64,000 nucleotides of DNA from Clostridium magnum DSM 2767 (GTDB taxonomy: Bacteria; Bacillota; Clostridia; Clostridiales; Clostridiaceae): NCBI RefSeq assembly GCF_001623875.1, contig NZ_LWAE01000001.1, positions 372,001 to 436,000 of the forward strand. The letters are read 5' to 3'. The notes under the pieces are model-generated. The model did not search any database. It worked only from the letters and a program-made list of their open reading frames with translations, and was not told where the DNA came from. The translations under genes were made by a program, and so were the position numbers. The number at the start of each line of letters is the position of its first letter. Position 1 is the stretch's first letter. Positions 62,701 through 64,000 of this stretch are shown piece after piece.

Positions 62701-64000
62701 ATGGATCATGCTACAAAAAAAAGACTAGGAGATATGTTAGTTGAAGAAGGAAAGATAACTACAGAGCAACTTTCAGAAGCTCTAAAAAAACAAAGGGAGC
62801 AAGGGAAGCGTCTTGGAGAAATACTAATAAGTCAAGGAATTGTTTCAGAAAATGAAATTATTAATGTGCTTGAACAGCAGTTGAAAATCAAAAGAATAAA
62901 ATTAGACATGATAAATGTGGATAAAAAAGCTGTAATGAGCATACCGGCGAACTTAGCATCTAAACATACTCTAATACCGGTAGCTTTTATGGAAGATAAA
63001 ATACTTGTTGCAATGTGGGATCCTTTAAATATATTTGCTATAGATGATGTGAAAATTGCAACAGCATACGACGTTCAGGTGCTTATTGCTACTAAAGGGG
63101 AAATAAATAGAGCTATAGAGAGATACTATTCAGATCAATATGTTCAAAAAGCCGCTGAAGAATTATCTAAAGAGAAAAAACAGGAAGCAAAGTTAAACCA
63201 GCAGAATGAAATGGAGTTTGAGGATATAAAAAATGCTCCAGCAGTAAAAATGGTAGATCATATAATTAAAAGTGGAGTTGAAGTAAAAGCCAGTGACATA
63301 CACATAGAACCCTTTGAAGAAGATGTGAGAATAAGATACAGAGTAGATGGTCAACTTCAGCAGGCATTAAAAATTCCCAAGGATACTCAGGCAGCGCTGG
63401 TTACAAGAATAAAGATTTTATCTAATTTAAATATAGCAGAAAAGAGAATTCCACAGGATGGAAGAATCATCACAAAAGTAGATGACAAAGAAATAGATTT
63501 AAGAATATCAATATTGCCTACTGTATTTGGTGAAAAAGTAGTTATTAGAATACTAAATAGGGATAATTACACTATAGGTAGACAAAAGCTTGGTATGGCA
63601 GAAAGTGAGAAGGAACAGCTAGACAGAATAATTAAAAATCCCCATGGTATTGTTCTTGTTACAGGGCCTACAGGTAGTGGTAAATCTACTACTTTATATA
63701 CTATTTTAAATGATCTAAACAAAGTGGAATGCAATATAGTTACTGTAGAAGATCCAGTAGAATATATGCTTCCAGGAATAAATCAGGTTAATGTTAATGC
63801 TAAGGCAGGGCTTACCTTTGCCAGCGGTCTTCGTTCAATATTAAGACAAGACCCTGATATTGTAATGATAGGGGAGATACGAGATAGTGAGACAGCTGAA
63901 ATAGCTGTAAGGGCAGCTATAACAGGGCACTTGGTTTTAAGTACAATTCATACAAATGATGCACCTTCCTCTATTGCAAGACTTATAGATATGGGAACAG
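62701..64000 (+). CDS. pilB: PilB-type assembly ATPase 2 (cut by the window edge)
   Basis: 433 codons are visible; the 3' end lies outside the window. N-terminal residues 8-31 and 37-60 are two MshEN motifs (RLGDMLVEEG...Q and RLGEILISQG...Q) with a five-residue spacer, matching the c-di-GMP-binding consensus very well. The catalytic region has Walker A GPTGSGKSTT, Walker B with RQDPDIVMIGEIRDSETAE and the beginning of the His box. It is distinct from the ATPase at 49391, so the locus encodes two. It lies downstream of the riboswitch with pilD and the ligase. Start ATG follows GAGGGA. Confidence 0.94.
   Translation, partial: MDHATKKRLGDMLVEEGKITTEQLSEALKKQREQGKRLGEILISQGIVSENEIINVLEQQLKIKRIKLDMINVDKKAVMSIPANLASKHTLIPVAFMEDKILVAMWDPLNIFAIDDVKIATAYDVQVLIATKGEINRAIERYYSDQYVQKAAEELSKEKKQEAKLNQQNEMEFEDIKNAPAVKMVDHIIKSGVEVKASDIHIEPFEEDVRIRYRVDGQLQQALKIPKDTQAALVTRIKILSNLNIAEKRIPQDGRIITKVDDKEIDLRISILPTVFGEKVVIRILNRDNYTIGRQKLGMAESEKEQLDRIIKNPHGIVLVTGPTGSGKSTTLYTILNDLNKVECNIVTVEDPVEYMLPGINQVNVNAKAGLTFASGLRSILRQDPDIVMIGEIRDSETAEIAVRAAITGHLVLSTIHTNDAPSSIARLIDMGT

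Overview
The window is AT-rich, densely coded DNA from an anaerobic Firmicute. It most resembles Clostridium sensu stricto (cluster I). Supporting signs are frequent TTG/GTG starts behind strong GGAGG sites, CIRCE-controlled groESL, Rex, NfnAB, biotin pyruvate carboxylase, a zinc-type 2,3-butanediol dehydrogenase and a monoderm type IV pilus locus without a secretin gene. No rRNA, tRNA, CRISPR array, transposase or prophage was seen. The species cannot be fixed from the sequence alone.

Layout. 1-7.4 kb: a His-rich metal-binding protein, a DUF3786 protein, a formate/nitrite channel, a three-gene glpA/glpB-like/DUF1667 operon behind a leader terminator, a DUF1836 regulator and a RusA-like nuclease with a zinc finger. 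7.7-12.8 kb: tsaD, flanked by two inverted hairpin repeats, and pyruvate carboxylase. 13.0-22.0 kb: a sugar island with a YesN-type regulator, a membrane-tethered sugar-binding protein, a YtfQRT-YjfF-type ABC importer with a cre site, and a YesM-type kinase. 22.0-25.9 kb: a patatin-like lipase and an M16C peptidase. 26.0-32.6 kb: two tandem cstA paralogues opposite a LytS/LytTR two-component system; a 21-bp-period triple direct repeat upstream of cstA1 is the likely response-regulator operator. 32.7-36.6 kb: bacteriohemerythrin, a degenerate receiver with a zinc ribbon, an ABC-F ATPase and rex. 37-42.7 kb: nfnAB, then a sigma-54 activator next to a butanediol dehydrogenase gene that has a textbook -24/-12 promoter and upstream activator palindromes. 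43.2-48.5 kb: a C_GCAxxG_C_C protein, an OGG1-like glycosylase, two membrane proteins and groES-groEL. 48.7-64 kb: a type IV pilus locus with pilins, two PilB ATPases, PilC, a PilM-PilN fusion, PilO, minor pilins, VanW, prepilin peptidase and an O-antigen-ligase-like protein. The last pilB runs off the right edge.

How it fits together. Redox and carbon control recur: Rex, NfnAB, pyruvate carboxylase, a probable pyruvate/peptide transporter pair and butanediol dehydrogenase all sit around the pyruvate/NAD(P)H node. The pilus region appears controlled by cyclic di-GMP at two levels: a c-di-GMP-II riboswitch upstream of prepilin peptidase, and tandem MshEN-type nucleotide-binding motifs in both PilB ATPases.

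Most unusual items: (i) two intergenic ~250-bp imperfect palindromes sharing a central loop and architecture but with different, apparently covarying arm sequences; (ii) a scattered family of smaller hairpin repeats resembling non-autonomous IS200/IS605-type ends; (iii) a pilin with three copies of its head motif; (iv) the triple LytTR-type operator; (v) the riboswitch and MshEN pairing.
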